From the NCBI GenBank assembly GCA_001599755.1, contig BCHX01000004.1, positions 2,046,001 through 2,110,000 on the forward strand: DNA of 64,000 nt. Reading direction: 5' to 3'. Origin of the DNA: Gliomastix tumulicola. Lineage: Eukaryota > Ascomycota > Sordariomycetes > Hypocreales > Bionectriaceae. Positions 1 to 11,060 of this stretch are shown one piece after another; position 1 is the stretch's first letter; each line of letters begins with the position of its first letter. The notes beneath the pieces were generated by a model. That model searched no databases and was not told the DNA's origin. It saw only the letters and a program-made list of their open reading frames with translations. The translations under genes were made by a program, and so were the position numbers.

Positions 1-2310
1 AGGTACTAGGCATCGAAGATCCAAATGACAGACAGTCCATCTTGGCCAATGTCATCCCAAGTGAGGACAAGTTGCTGTGGATACCTACTGGCCCGGGCCT
101 CCTCCACGCCTGGACCAAAAAGCAGGATCCAAGATCTGAAAACAAGGAAACCCTAGCGCAGAAGCAGGTTTTGCGCCTCAATTGTCCTTCACCAACGCCA
201 CATGTCACATCAGTCTGACCTCAGTCGACATCGTGTTTACGATCATTCGCCCAGGACAACACACCGCCGTGGAAATGCTGCCCTTCCGCCCAGGTAGTCG
301 CAGTGACCGGGTCGCATTGCCAAGCACCCAGCCATGTATTCTCCCTGCAAGGCCGGGCCCCGGCCTAAGACAAGTGGATGTGGCTAGTGATGAGGGATAC
401 ATTATCATAGGGCCTGTTGGCGAGGTCCTGGTTCTCCTCTGTGCGTGCGTGATCTATCGGTGGAGCGGACAAAGCCACGGAGGGAGCCAGAGGTGGACTG
501 CCCGGCCTCTGGTTTGCCTACCTAGCCAATGCATATCGAAACCTGGGAAACGCAGCTTATTGGCAGCTCTTCTATGGTGACGTCCAACCGGGTCGTACGG
601 ATACGTATGGAATTAATCACCGATGGTAGCTAAGATGTACCTTTATCAACAGGCACAGTCTTGTTCGCTACAGGTACTACGAGTATCCGGGTCGGGAGCC
701 ATGCCTTCGCCGTATCGCAGTATCGTACGAGTCCACGGAGCAAACGACGATAAAGGGACATCAAACGAGGCCCATCGTGTTTGCCACGGAGCGGATGGCA
801 CGTACGGGCGAGCGGGTTGCCCATGTTGAATGCATCCTGCCGAGTCTGGGCTCTCTCTTCAGCTTCATCGTCCACATCCCACGCCAGTCCTCATCCCTTG
901 TTGTTCGGCAGCATCTGGTAGCAGATGACCTGTCAGTAAGCCATCGTTATTTCATCGTGTTTCACTCGCTGGCATTGATTAACTGTCACTCGCGAAAGCG
1001 AGACAAATGACATGGCAGCCATCTGACACAATCTCAATCTGCCCTCACGGACATATACAAACATAAGCTTGAACTTCACCCAACTGGCTTGGCTGAGACC
1101 TCGAGACTGTACCCGAACCCCGTCGCTATGCACAGGTTCCTTAGTCTGCCCTTCGAACTGAGACATGCATCCGGCCCTGGCCAACACCCGTCCAAGCCAT
1201 CACCAATCTCTCCCCACCACCAATGAGCGTCACCGTCACCATCACTCACCCATGCATCCAAGAGCATTAGACTGCTACGATGGTGTGGGGGCTAAATCCT
1301 CAAGGTACTTACCCAAGCGGACGGATATAATTGGCCGTGTGCCCCGATCTTCGACCCATTTGCTGGAGAAAAAGCACACCCCGGTCGATCTTTCCAGCTG
1401 GACAGGGGCTAGAAGCTAGGGGAGGGTGTGGATCCCTTCCCGACCGCGCCTTCCTCAGAAGAAAGCCACGATCAGACTTCCTGTTCCTGATAACGAGGAA
1501 AACGAGCGGGCAGGCATGAATGTGCTGAGGCAGGAGCCTACCCTGCAAGCTCGATCAAAATATTCGGGTCACATTGGACTGGATTCATCTCCGACTCATT
1601 ATCCGGGTAGCCACATGGACTGTGTCACCTCAGAGTCGCTTCCAGGAATTGGAATCCAGGGTGGAGGGTGGAGGGCTGAGGACTGTTTGCCTCCCCGTCG
1701 GTAAAGCCCGTAAGAAGAGCGTAGCACAAATTCGTAATATCTCGCCCCGTTACGTCCTGTGCGAGGCTGTGAGACCCGACACGCATGTATCATGGCCGTA
1801 AACATGTGTTCTCCGAGACATGCGAGTCGTCCTCGCAGGAGCTCTGGGCCGAAGGGATGGACATTGTAGTGTCATGACGAACAGTCTGTATGACATTCGC
1901 CGCTTGATGGCATCATGTGTCCTTGCACCAACTACCTATGAATGGTACTAGGCTAAGGGAACCTAGTCCTATAGCAACAGACATTCACGAGCATCATAGA
2001 AGCACCGGCTTATCAATCTCATCGTCTGAATTGTAGACTCTCATGCAAAACTGACCATCAACGTAAAAGCAAACCCATTATTCCAAACCGATAATCTAAC
2101 AAAAGGTATCATCCACCAAACGGCACTTGCGCGACGATCCAGCGCTCGCTCTGCTGATACCATGAAAATATACAAGACCAAGGAAATAACATACGGAAAC
2201 GAGGCCCATTGATCATCTGCCTCGCCTCGACCTCGTACTCACAAAACCATGCATTCATGCCATTAACCGTCATAATCTGCCTGAATCCCCACCATGCCTC
2301 GGGTCAAGAC
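1..2310. other. Gene-free stretch at left edge
   Basis: Only short overlapping open frames occur here (the longest is 132 codons), on both strands, with no recognisable domain and no splice pattern that joins them. The right end is the 3' flank of rnr1. One match to the CYS-3 consensus ATGRYRYCAT lies at 1907-1916 with no gene beside it and is probably chance. The left edge may be the flank of a gene outside the window. Confidence 0.6.
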
Positions 2311-5199
2311 TTAACCACTGCACATGATGCAGGACTCGGGGTTCTCAATGCTGCCTATGTAGAGAATTAGCATGTTTCCTGATTTGACGGGTGGCGGATT
2401 GACTTACACGCAACAGCAGCCTCCGAGTAGATATCACGCTCCCGGTCCTCGCTGTCATCCTCCTTGTCTTCAGACTGGTTGAGCTTCTGGGACAGATCCT
2501 CCTCCTGGATCTTGCCGGCGGGCTCCGTGGGCAGAGCCTTGGGGCTGTCGCCCTCAGCCAGATCGGCCTTCATGGCAGCGGACTTGTGAGGAGAGGCCAC
2601 CACACGAGGCTTAACCTCGGCAGCCAGCGTGGGCGGCGGCGTGGTGCTGGGGGTCGGAATTCCATTAGAACTCAACGCGTTGCCGTTGCCACTGTCCTTG
2701 CGGGCACCCATACGGGGCACCGCGGACGGCGAGGACATGTAGCTAGTACCCGAAGGAGGGGATCGCTTCTTCAGGGGGCGATCCTTGCTGACAGCGGTAT
2801 CCTCCACCTTCAGAGCCTGCTGGTCGACAGTGAACTGAATGGGGGCCGCAGCGGCCTGGGTACGGAGGTAGTACATGCCGGTCTTGAGACCAAGCTTCCA
2901 GCCAGCAAAGTGCATGCTGGTGATCTTGCCCATAGAGGGATCCTTCATGTGGATGTTGAGGGACTGGGACTGATCAATGAAGGCACCACGATCGGCAGCC
3001 ATCTGGACAACCTGGCGCTGAGAAATCTCCCACACGGTCTTGTACAGAGCCTTGACATCATCAGGGATGTTGGGGATGTTCTGGATGGAGCCGTTCTCGG
3101 CAATGATCCTGTTCTTCATGCCATCAGACCAGAGACCAAGCTCGACGAGGTCCTTGAGCAGCCAAGGGTTGACGACCTGGAACTCGCCAGCCAGGACACG
3201 ACGCTGGTAGATGTTGGAGGTGTAGGGCTCGAAGCACTCGTTGTTGCCAAGAATCTGCGAAGTGCTGGCAGTGGGCATGGGGGCAACGAGCAGAGAGTTG
3301 CGGATACCGTGCTCCTTGATCTGCTCCTTGAGGCTGTCCCACTCCCACAGGTCAGAGGGCTTGACATCCCACATGTCGAACTGCAGAATACCCTCGGAGG
3401 CAGGGGAGCCCTTGAAGGTAGAGTAGGGGCCCTGCTCCTTGGCAAGCTCCATCGACTCGGTGAGGGCGGCGTGGTAGATAGTCTCGAAGATCTGCTTGTT
3501 CAACTGGCGGGCTTCGGGTGACTCGAAAGGCAGGCGAAGAGCCAGGAAAGCATCGGCAAGACCCTGGACACCCAGACCGATGGGTCGGTGGCGCATGTTG
3601 CTGTTACGAGCCTCCTGCACGGGGTAGTGGTTGACGTCGATGATCTTGTTTAGGTTGCGAACAACGACCTGGGTGACGTCGTGAAGCTTCTGGAAGTCGT
3701 AGCAGCCCTCGTTGTAGTCAACATAGGCAGGCAGAGCCAGAGAGGCAAGGTTGCAGACGGCGACCTCATCAGGGGCGGAGTACTCAATGATCTCTGTGCA
3801 GAGGTTGGAGCTGCGGATGGTCCCGAGGTTCTTCTGGTTGCTCTTGCGGTTGCAGGCATCCTTGTAGAGCATGAAGGGGTTGCCAGTCTCAGTCTGGGCC
3901 TCGAGGATGGAGTACCAGAGCTTCTGGGCGCGGATCGTCTTGCGACCGCGACCCTCGCGCTCGTACTTCTCGTACAGAGCCTCGAACTCCTCACCGTAGC
4001 AGTCGGCAAGGCCAGGGCACTCGTTAGGGCACATGAGGGTCCACTCGCCGTTCTTCTCCACACGCTTCATGAAGAGATCGGGGATCCAGAGGGCGAGGAA
4101 GAGGTCACGAGCGCGCACCTCCTCCTTTCCGTGGTTCTTGCGGAGGTCGAGGAACTCGAAGACATCCGAGTGCCAAGGCTCTAGGTAGATGGCAAAGGCA
4201 CCAGGACGCTTGTTGCCACCCTGGTCCACGTATCTGGCAGTGTTGTTGAACACTCGGAGCATGGGGATGATACCGTTGGAGGTACCGTTGGTGCCGGCAA
4301 TGTAGGAGCCCGTGGCACGGATGCGGTGGACGTTCAGACCAATACCGCCAGCCATCTTGGAGATCATGGCGCAGGTCTTGAGGGTGTCGTAGATGCCCTC
4401 AATGCTGTCATCCTTCATGTCCACAAGGAAGCACGACGACAGCTGAGCCTGCGGCGTACCAGCGTTGAAGAGTGTGGGAGAGGCGTGGGTGAAGAACTTG
4501 CTGGACATGAGGTTGTAGGTCTCGATGACACGCTCAATGTTGTCGCCCCAGATACCGACGGCAACACGCATGATCATGTGCTGCGGACGCTCGACGATCT
4601 TACCGTTGAGCTTGAGCAGGTATGAACGCTCGAGCGTCTTGAATCCGAAGTACTGGTAGTTGAAGTCACGGTCATAGACAATGGCTGAGTCGAGCTCTTC
4701 CTTGTGACGCATCACGCACTCGTATGTCTCCGTAGAGATCATGGGCGAGGGTGTGTTGTTTCGGGGGTTGACGTAGTGGTACAGGTCGCTGACGACGGAA
4801 GACCACTGCTTCTTGGTCTGCTTGTGCAGGTTGGAGACTGCGATACGGGCAGCGAGGATGGCGTAGTCGGGGTGGGTGACGGTCATGTACGCGGCGGTCT
4901 CAGCGGCCTGTGGGAGCGAGTCAGCATATGATGCAGGTGGCTAGAGGAGGGTTGGCTAGAGTACATACGAGATCGTCGAGCTGGACTGTGGTGACGCCGC
5001 CATAGACACCCGAGATGACCTTCTGGGTGATGGCGACGGGATCAACGTGCTCCGTGTCTAGGCCGTAACACAGCCTCGAGACACGGGCAGTGATCTTGTC
5101 GAATTGAACGCGCTCCTGGCGTCCATCTGGCCCGTACGTCAGTCTAGACTATCTAGAAGGGGTCGGGAGCATTGACTAACCTCGCTTGCGGACATACAT
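2311..5199 (-). CDS. rnr1: Ribonucleoside-diphosphate reductase large subunit (class Ia, R1)
   Basis: Makes dNDPs from NDPs with the small subunit, in the cytosol. Four exons on the minus strand: 5199-5181, 5126-4969, 4907-2408 and 2354-2311, giving 906 residues, the usual length for fungal R1. The start MYVRKR opens the N-terminal ATP-cone (about residues 1-95). The body carries the R1 signatures SSCFLVDM, NLCTEIIEY and AVCNLASLAL, which hold the redox cysteines, the radical cysteine and the catalytic Asn and Glu, plus the conserved YQRRV segment. The open frame of exon 3 runs on to 2367, but a GTAAGT donor at 2407 and a TAG acceptor at 2355 add a 14-residue tail that contains the expected C-terminal CIMC pair, so this splice is correct. 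About 100 residues before the tail are Ser/Pro/Glu-rich linker. The gene is divergent from the TatD gene across 794 bp. ACGCG-type motifs sit upstream. Confidence 0.97.
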
Positions 5200-5993
5200 G
5201 GCCACAAGAGTTGATGTGACTGACTGCCTAGAGTAGGCAAGGAGGTGGCGAGACGAGAAGGTAGAGGGGAAGGCAATGGAAGAATCGTCAAGCCCTGGGT
5301 ATCAGAGCCGTCAAGACACTTGCTGAAGACCAGAAGCGACTTGAGAGAGGGGCTTGCGAGTGTGTAGAGTGTTGATTGTTGATGGTGGTGGTGATGGAGG
5401 AGGACAGAAACCGCGTGGTAGTCGACGAGGCCCGGCTCTTACTTATGGTAATGGTCGCGTCCAACGCGCGACGCCAAATTTTTTAGCGCGACAACAAACC
5501 CATGTGGGCTTAGGAATCCATTAAACTGCCCCCCGTCGACTTCTGCCCCGCGCCGTGAAGACGTAACGTTTTGAGCCGTCTTCACCAACGGTCAGGCGAT
5601 TGTTTGATTAGGTTGATACCATGCGTTTGAATTGTAATTCTACTCAGCCTTGCATCATCTATACAAGCCATTTTTTGGCCTCTGATCGCGTTGTTCAGTG
5701 CTGTTTCCTCTGCGCCCTTCGTGACGACGTAGCGCTGATGTCGCGCATCCCTGCACATCTTTAATGGGCTCTTTAATGGAGTTTTAATGGGCTGGTGGGG
5801 CAGCCAGACAGACACCGCCGCGTGATCACGTGCTTCTGCGATTTCCTCGCGTTAATCAGATCCATCAGATCAAGGGCAAATGGGCCTGTCGCTGCCTGCA
5901 GGATGCACTCGCCATGACTCACAGCTTGGATGCAAGACATTCGCTAGACTGACTGCAGGAAGTGCTCGCATAGACTTGCATTGTTGATTTTTG
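5200..5993. other. Divergent promoter between rnr1 and the TatD gene
   Basis: This 794-bp spacer has no coding frame of its own. It contains a cluster of CGCG motifs at 5411-5492 (separate entry) and a region of repeated TTTAATGG words near 5759-5792. Both genes are probably transcribed outward from here. Confidence 0.7.
5411..5492. promoter_or_regulatory. Cluster of ACGCG (MBF/MCB-like) motifs upstream of rnr1
   Basis: ACGCG cores occur at 5412-5416 (minus), 5456-5460 (minus) and 5464-5468 (plus), with a further GCGCGA at 5486-5491. They lie about 210-290 bp upstream of the rnr1 ATG. Yeast RNR genes are driven at G1/S by MBF through ACGCGT elements. None of these copies is the full palindrome ACGCGT, so the role is inference. 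Confidence 0.45.
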
Positions 5994-7337
5994 ATGTTGT
6001 CGAGACAACTCGCTCGCCGACTAGCGACTCAGCGTATCTGTACATCTACGGCTCTTCAGGCCTTTCCAGTCCCTTCCGCTCTCAGACACTTTACCATGAC
6101 TGCCGAGGACCCTGCTTCTGCCCCCGCCCCCGGGCCATCGCCTCCGTCATACAGTCCCCGGTACATCGATGTACGTACACCCTCAAACCCCGACATCCAG
6201 GGATAGGGCCTTTATGATAGCTGGGCTTACAAATCATCTCTCTAGTAGATCGGCATCAACCTAGCAGACCCTATCTTTCGCGGGAGGCACCATGGCAAGC
6301 AGCGACATCCTGATGACCTACACGGAGTCATCGACCGAGCCAAGACCGTGGGCTGTACCAAGCTCATGGTCACTGGCTCAGACTTCGCCAGTTCCCGTGA
6401 GGCGCTGAACCTGGCAGACGAGTTTCCCGGGGTGGTATATGCCACCGCCGGCATCCATCCATGCAGCTCCTCTATCTTCAGTACTGAGCGTCCCTCCGAT
6501 GAGACGCAGCTCACCCACCAATGTGATCCTGACCCCTCCAAACCCCTGCCTGACGACCACGAGCCAGACGCGGTGAGATCGGGCGAGATCATCACTGAGC
6601 TTCAGTCCTTCCTAGCAGAGGCACAGTCGTCTGGAAAGGGGCATTTGATAGCCTTCGGCGAGTTTGGCCTGGACTACGACCGACTCCACTACTGCTCAAA
6701 AGCCATCCAGCTGCACTCTTTTGCTGCCCAGCTCAAGGTTGCTGCGTCCCTGCAGCCTCAGCTACCGCTCTTCCTCCACTCTAGAGCGGCACACGCCGAC
6801 TTTGTGTCCCTGCTGAAGGAGACGTTCGGTCCGGGCCTCGAGAAACTTGAAAAGGGTGGCGTAGTTCACAGTTTCACTGGGACGGAGGAGGAGATGCGGG
6901 AGTTGATGGACCTCGGCCTCCACATCGGCATCAACGGGTGTAGCTTCAAGACTGTCGAGAATTGTGCTGTCGTGAAGGAGGTCCGCCTCGATAGGCTCAT
7001 GATAGAGACCGACGGGCCGTGGTGCGAGGTCCGGCCTAGTCATGAAGGCTGGAAGTATCTGATAGAGAAGAAGGAAGCACAGCCCAATGGTGCCCCTGCT
7101 GAGCCCCAGCCCAAGCCGAAGAAGAATCAGAAGAAAGAGCCCGAGGTACCTGAGCGGTTCAAGGTTGTCAAGAAGGAGAAGTGGGAGGAAGGCGCCATGA
7201 TCAAGGGGCGCAACGAGCCATGCAGCATCGAGCGCGTGGCCAAGATCGTCGCGGGCATCAAAGGCGTCTCCATCGAGGAGGTATGCGAGGCGGCATGGGC
7301 CAACACGGTCAAGGTGTTTGGCCTGGGCGAGTCATGA
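5994..7337 (+). CDS. TatD-family metal-dependent deoxyribonuclease
   Basis: Two exons, 5994-6170 and 6249-7337, give 421 residues. The family is amidohydrolase-fold, metal-dependent 3'-5' exo- or endonucleases. Motifs in order: IGINLADPIFRG at the first metal site, the TAGIHP turn, GEFGLDYDR (metal-bridging Glu), LFLHSRAA, VVHSFTG, IGINGCSFK and ETDGPWCEVRPSH (catalytic Asp). A Lys/Glu/Pro-rich insertion sits before the C-terminal helix. The first ATG (5994, poor context) gives an Arg-rich, acid-free N-terminus of about 35 residues that looks like a mitochondrial presequence. A second ATG at 6096 in strong context (ACCATGA) would skip it. The intron ends in a tandem TAGTAG, and only the distal acceptor keeps the frame open. 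The 3' end is 121 bp from the converging CHL4 gene. Confidence 0.93.
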
Positions 7338-7458
7338 TTGTCCATCCACATGCGCAAGACGATATTGAAACCACTTCCTAGACATGACGCGTGGGTATCT
7401 TTAGAGCCGTATAGAATACTGTACAAAATCTCATCATAAGTCGTTAGACATTTGGACC

Positions 7459-8988
7459 TCAGGCTCCTCGAATGCGACCGTTCTTGACAACACCCCTGGT
7501 CACTGCATCCTCGCCTGTCATCCAGCCGGGCAGTCTGTCGCCCTCCACGATGCCGGCTTCCACGAGCTGGCGGATTCCGGCAAAGACATGTGGCCCGGTG
7601 AATGTGATTTTGACCATTGGTGTCCATGTTGCTGAGTCGTCGCCATCGATGTCCATCTCGTCGTCGGCAATGTCTGCTTCACGCATAAGGGTGTCGACCT
7701 TGCTCTTGCGTCGGCTTGCAGCTTGATTTGCCTCTGCATCCTCATCCTCATCTGAGGCGTCCTCGTCCTCTGCGGCCGGGAATGGATCTTGTAGGACAAC
7801 CTCTAGCTTCTCGATGCCCTTTCCGTCATTGATACGGGCTGACTGGCCAAAGCGGGCCTCTGCAGCCTTTCTGGCCTTCTTGGCCTGCTGCTGTGCTAGG
7901 GTGAAGCCGGACGATTTCCTCTTCCTCTCAGAGTCCTTGTCTACCCCCTCAGAAGTTGAAAGTGGCCGTATGGGAATGATCGAGTCTAGTGGCGACATCT
8001 TGCTCTTCTCATCCGCATAGATGCTCCAGCCACCGCTCGCGTGATTTCCCCGCCCTGCTCCTCGCTTGTCAAGGAGCGCCTCCAAGTTGCGACTAATTAA
8101 ATTGGTCTGCTTGACGGTATATCGTTCTCTGGGTCGAGAGAGCGCCTTGGGCACGCCGTCCACGATGAGTGCCTGCAAGCTTCTACTCTCTCCGTGGCCA
8201 CTCGGGCCGCTGCTTAGCGATTTTGAGATGTAGATCGAAGCTGCTCCATCCGGGAACGCGATGAAGACCGTATGGGAAGCCTCGAAGTTGGCGGTTGTGC
8301 CCGTCTGGTCCAGACTTGATAGCGCCATAGTGCTGTTATATGGCGAGTCGACAACAAATATGCGCAGCAAGAGGACCGGCAGTCTCTCAAGCCGGTAAAA
8401 TAGATAGTGTGCCTTGACATCCGGCAGCGCCTGATCCTGGAGGTTCTGTGCAAAGGTGGACGGGTGAAATCGGGGTATATGAAGGCTCTCTTTGTCGACC
8501 TTCAGCACTTCTTCTTCGTCTGGAGAACTTTGGGTGGGCTGCCTGAGCGGCAAAATCTGATATGCACTCCATTTGAGTGACGAAGGATGTTCATCCAGGT
8601 ATGAGAAGTCGGCCATCGCCAACTGATAAAGTGTGAGGCCGTGGCGCCAGTCGCCCTCCAGTATGCGGCTGACAACGTCGCGCTTCGAGCCCTTTTGCGA
8701 GCGCATGTCAGCATAGAATTGCCTCAGATCCTCGGCAGTCCGTAGCGGCGGGTAGAGGTCGTCCATGTCCTCGTCTGCATCCTCCTCCTCGCCCTCCTCC
8801 TCACCCCTGCTCGCGCGCAAATACGGGGAGGCATTCTGAATCGAACCAGGGTCTAGCCAATTCAGTGCCAGTGATATGAGAGCCTCACGAGACAGTCTGG
8901 TTAGACATTTCTGCGCAAGTTTGTTGGAGCCGTCGACGCGCAGGGTTGATCGCAGCCTGCCCTTTGCTGGTACAGATATTCGAGACAT
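7459..8988 (-). CDS. chl4: Kinetochore protein CHL4 / Mis15 (CENP-N family)
   Basis: A single-exon gene of 509 residues. The N-terminus (MSRISVPAKGRLR, then LTRLSREALISLALNWLD) matches the conserved start of the CHL4/Mis15/CENP-N family, whose members bind the CENP-A nucleosome and recruit the inner kinetochore (Ctf19/CCAN complex). An acidic block at about residues 63-77 is followed by the conserved QFYADMRSQKGSKRDVVSRI segment and a central region that includes SLHIPRFHPSTFAQNLQ and HYLFYRLERLPVLLLRI. A Lys/Arg-rich stretch near residue 360 (KKARKAAEARFG) is followed by an Asp/Glu-rich linker and the terminal KITFTGPHVFAGIRQLVEAGI region. The length fits fungal members. It converges on the TatD gene and is divergent from cys-3. 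Confidence 0.88.
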   Translation of the reverse strand: MSRISVPAKGRLRSTLRVDGSNKLAQKCLTRLSREALISLALNWLDPGSIQNASPYLRASRGEEEGEEEDADEDMDDLYPPLRTAEDLRQFYADMRSQKGSKRDVVSRILEGDWRHGLTLYQLAMADFSYLDEHPSSLKWSAYQILPLRQPTQSSPDEEEVLKVDKESLHIPRFHPSTFAQNLQDQALPDVKAHYLFYRLERLPVLLLRIFVVDSPYNSTMALSSLDQTGTTANFEASHTVFIAFPDGAASIYISKSLSSGPSGHGESRSLQALIVDGVPKALSRPRERYTVKQTNLISRNLEALLDKRGAGRGNHASGGWSIYADEKSKMSPLDSIIPIRPLSTSEGVDKDSERKRKSSGFTLAQQQAKKARKAAEARFGQSARINDGKGIEKLEVVLQDPFPAAEDEDASDEDEDAEANQAASRRKSKVDTLMREADIADDEMDIDGDDSATWTPMVKITFTGPHVFAGIRQLVEAGIVEGDRLPGWMTGEDAVTRGVVKNGRIRGA

Positions 8989-11060
8989 CTCAAGGTTCTG
9001 TTTGTGAAGTTGGGAGGTTGTGGGTTACGGCAAGGGTGCTACATATTCAACGAGAATGAGAGTACGCTCGGTAAGGAGAGCAAAAGTAGTAGTTATGAAA
9101 GCCTCAAGGTGCCGTCGTCGTGATGAGATGCGTACCCTCAATGAGACGCGACGCTAAGCGCGTCTTGATGTTTGTGTCACTCTCCCAATTGAATGGCTGA
9201 CTAAGGCAAGGTCACGTGTCCCCTTGACTGCCACGTTCCGGCGCGGGGACGTTTGTCAGTGTCACTGGAGTCAGAGAAAACCCACCTGGCACCAAGCCGA
9301 AGGATTTCTCGGCTATTTCACGATGCAAATTGAAGAGGCTCATACTTTTTTACGGTGCCCAGGCCGTATTCAGACCCTGAACCCAACTGGATAGCTGGCG
9401 ACGGACCAGCACTTGGCTACATGATGCTTCCCGAGAAGGTCCGTTAGCCTGAAGCTCAGCGTTTCAATTGACCCGCCTACAATCCACCCAGCTAGGACGG
9501 CTATGGATAAAATTTCCTGCTTGGCTGTGTCTTCATTGTGTTGATTTGTAAGACGTGATTTCTCCTACGTGGCGGTGACGGTCCCTCGGGCTCACCTGCT
9601 CAATGAATTGGACTGGACCGCCGGTGTGGAATGCACGAGGGATATAAACAGACCAAGTTCGGAGGTGTTCGTAGGGGGTAATTGCCGATGGAGGATGGAT
9701 GCTACCTCACATCTCAACAAAGAACTGATAAGGCGTTCGAGAGCCAGATGTTCTCTCGTTTGATCTGGGGAGGAGAGGGATGCAAGATCTGCTAGCATCA
9801 AGATTCACCAATATATGACTGACTGGTGGACGTCCGAATTTCGGAAGAACGGAAAGGCACAGAGTCGGAGATGGCACAGTGGCACAGTCTGAGCCGAAGC
9901 AGTGTTAGTACTGTGACTCTCCAAATTGGAGGGTCTGGGCCTGCACCGAGTCGATGGTGTCATCGGAAGCATGGTGGTTTTGAGAGGATTATGGGCCAAT
10001 CAAGGTCAAGTACACCTGCCGCCGGGGCATGGTACTTGGAGGGCGAACAGACAGGTGGAGCTTTTGGGATTGTGAGCAGCTGTCCCAGCGAATTTGCAGC
10101 GCCTTCGGCTAGCAAAAGCGAAAAACCTAAAGGCTGTTGGCGATGTAGTCGGTCCCCTGACTCACTTGGCGAAGTCGGCGACGTGGTGCTGTTGGTGGTA
10201 TTGTTGTCGCTGCTGGGAGACCAGCAGCGACACCCTTGGATGTAGCAGGACACGATCTTACCCCCAACATTGACCGCGTGATTCCCACCGAGGGGACAGT
10301 CAGTCCATCGTTGAGGTGCTCACGAGGGCGGAGTTGGCCTTGTCGAGGGACGAACCCCCACCAGTTAGTGCCCCTCTCCTCGCACGGAGCCAACCAGGAA
10401 ACAGGAACCGTCTTTGTTACCGGACGCAATTAATCAGCGTAGCCCGGGTTTGAGTTCGCGGTGGCAGCCACCGGCACCCACCCACCCAACGCACTGTAAT
10501 TGAGCACCCAACAGCGCCGGTAGCGCCAGCCATTCTGCCTAGAAGTGCCCACGCCCTCTGCACGACAAGGGACTCGCACTGGCCTGGTCATAGACCCCAC
10601 AAAGAGGAGCCTCACGCCCACCCAACTGAAAACCCGCAAACCAGGCCACTCACCAGGACGCATTTTATCCTTGTTTGCCTCCCGTCCTCCCACTCTGTTG
10701 CTCGAACCACTCTGCTTCTCTCCTCCTCGCTCGACCTCGACAACACGAACAGCGACGTCAATCATCGACAGCGACGACGACACCGATACCGACTTTGCAA
10801 TTCCTGTCAGCCGACTCATCCACCGGAGTCACTCGACTGAATTGCCGACCGCTCCCACCTCCCCGCAGTCAATTTGTTTCGGAACCCTTACAGGATTGGA
10901 CGCGGGACTGCACACCATCATCTGGATGCGCTCCGAGGCTTGAACGCGATTCTGGGAACAAGAGAACGTGAACGTCTTTCTCGATAGACGCACAACCCCT
11001 CTAGAAAGAGAACTACTCGATTTGTCTGGATCTTCCAGGTTGCACAAATCATCGACCAAT
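8989..11060. other. Divergent intergenic region between chl4 and cys-3
   Basis: About 2.07 kb without a supported gene. The right part (about 10680-11060) is C/T-rich with short frames and looks like the cys-3 5' leader. A frame with an in-frame upstream ATG at 10968 leads into cys-3 but lacks family conservation. A CYS-3 consensus site lies at 9954-9963 and a GCN4/CPC-1-type TGACTCA at 10158-10164. Confidence 0.6.
9954..9963. promoter_or_regulatory. Candidate CYS-3 binding site upstream of cys-3
   Basis: ATGGTGTCAT fits the CYS-3 consensus ATGRYRYCAT in full, 1.1 kb upstream of the cys-3 start. The Neurospora gene is known to be autoregulated through such sites. A 10-mer with four two-fold positions is expected about once per 64 kb by chance, and one other match is present in the window, so the support is position rather than statistics. 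Confidence 0.4.

Noticed and set aside
1907..1916. Second CYS-3 consensus match, ATGGCATCAT
   Set aside because: No sulfur gene or any promoter nearby; frequency agrees with chance.
2586..3521. 311-codon plus-strand frame inside rnr1
   Set aside because: It is the antisense shadow of a highly conserved, GC-rich exon; the translation is low in complexity and has no domain.
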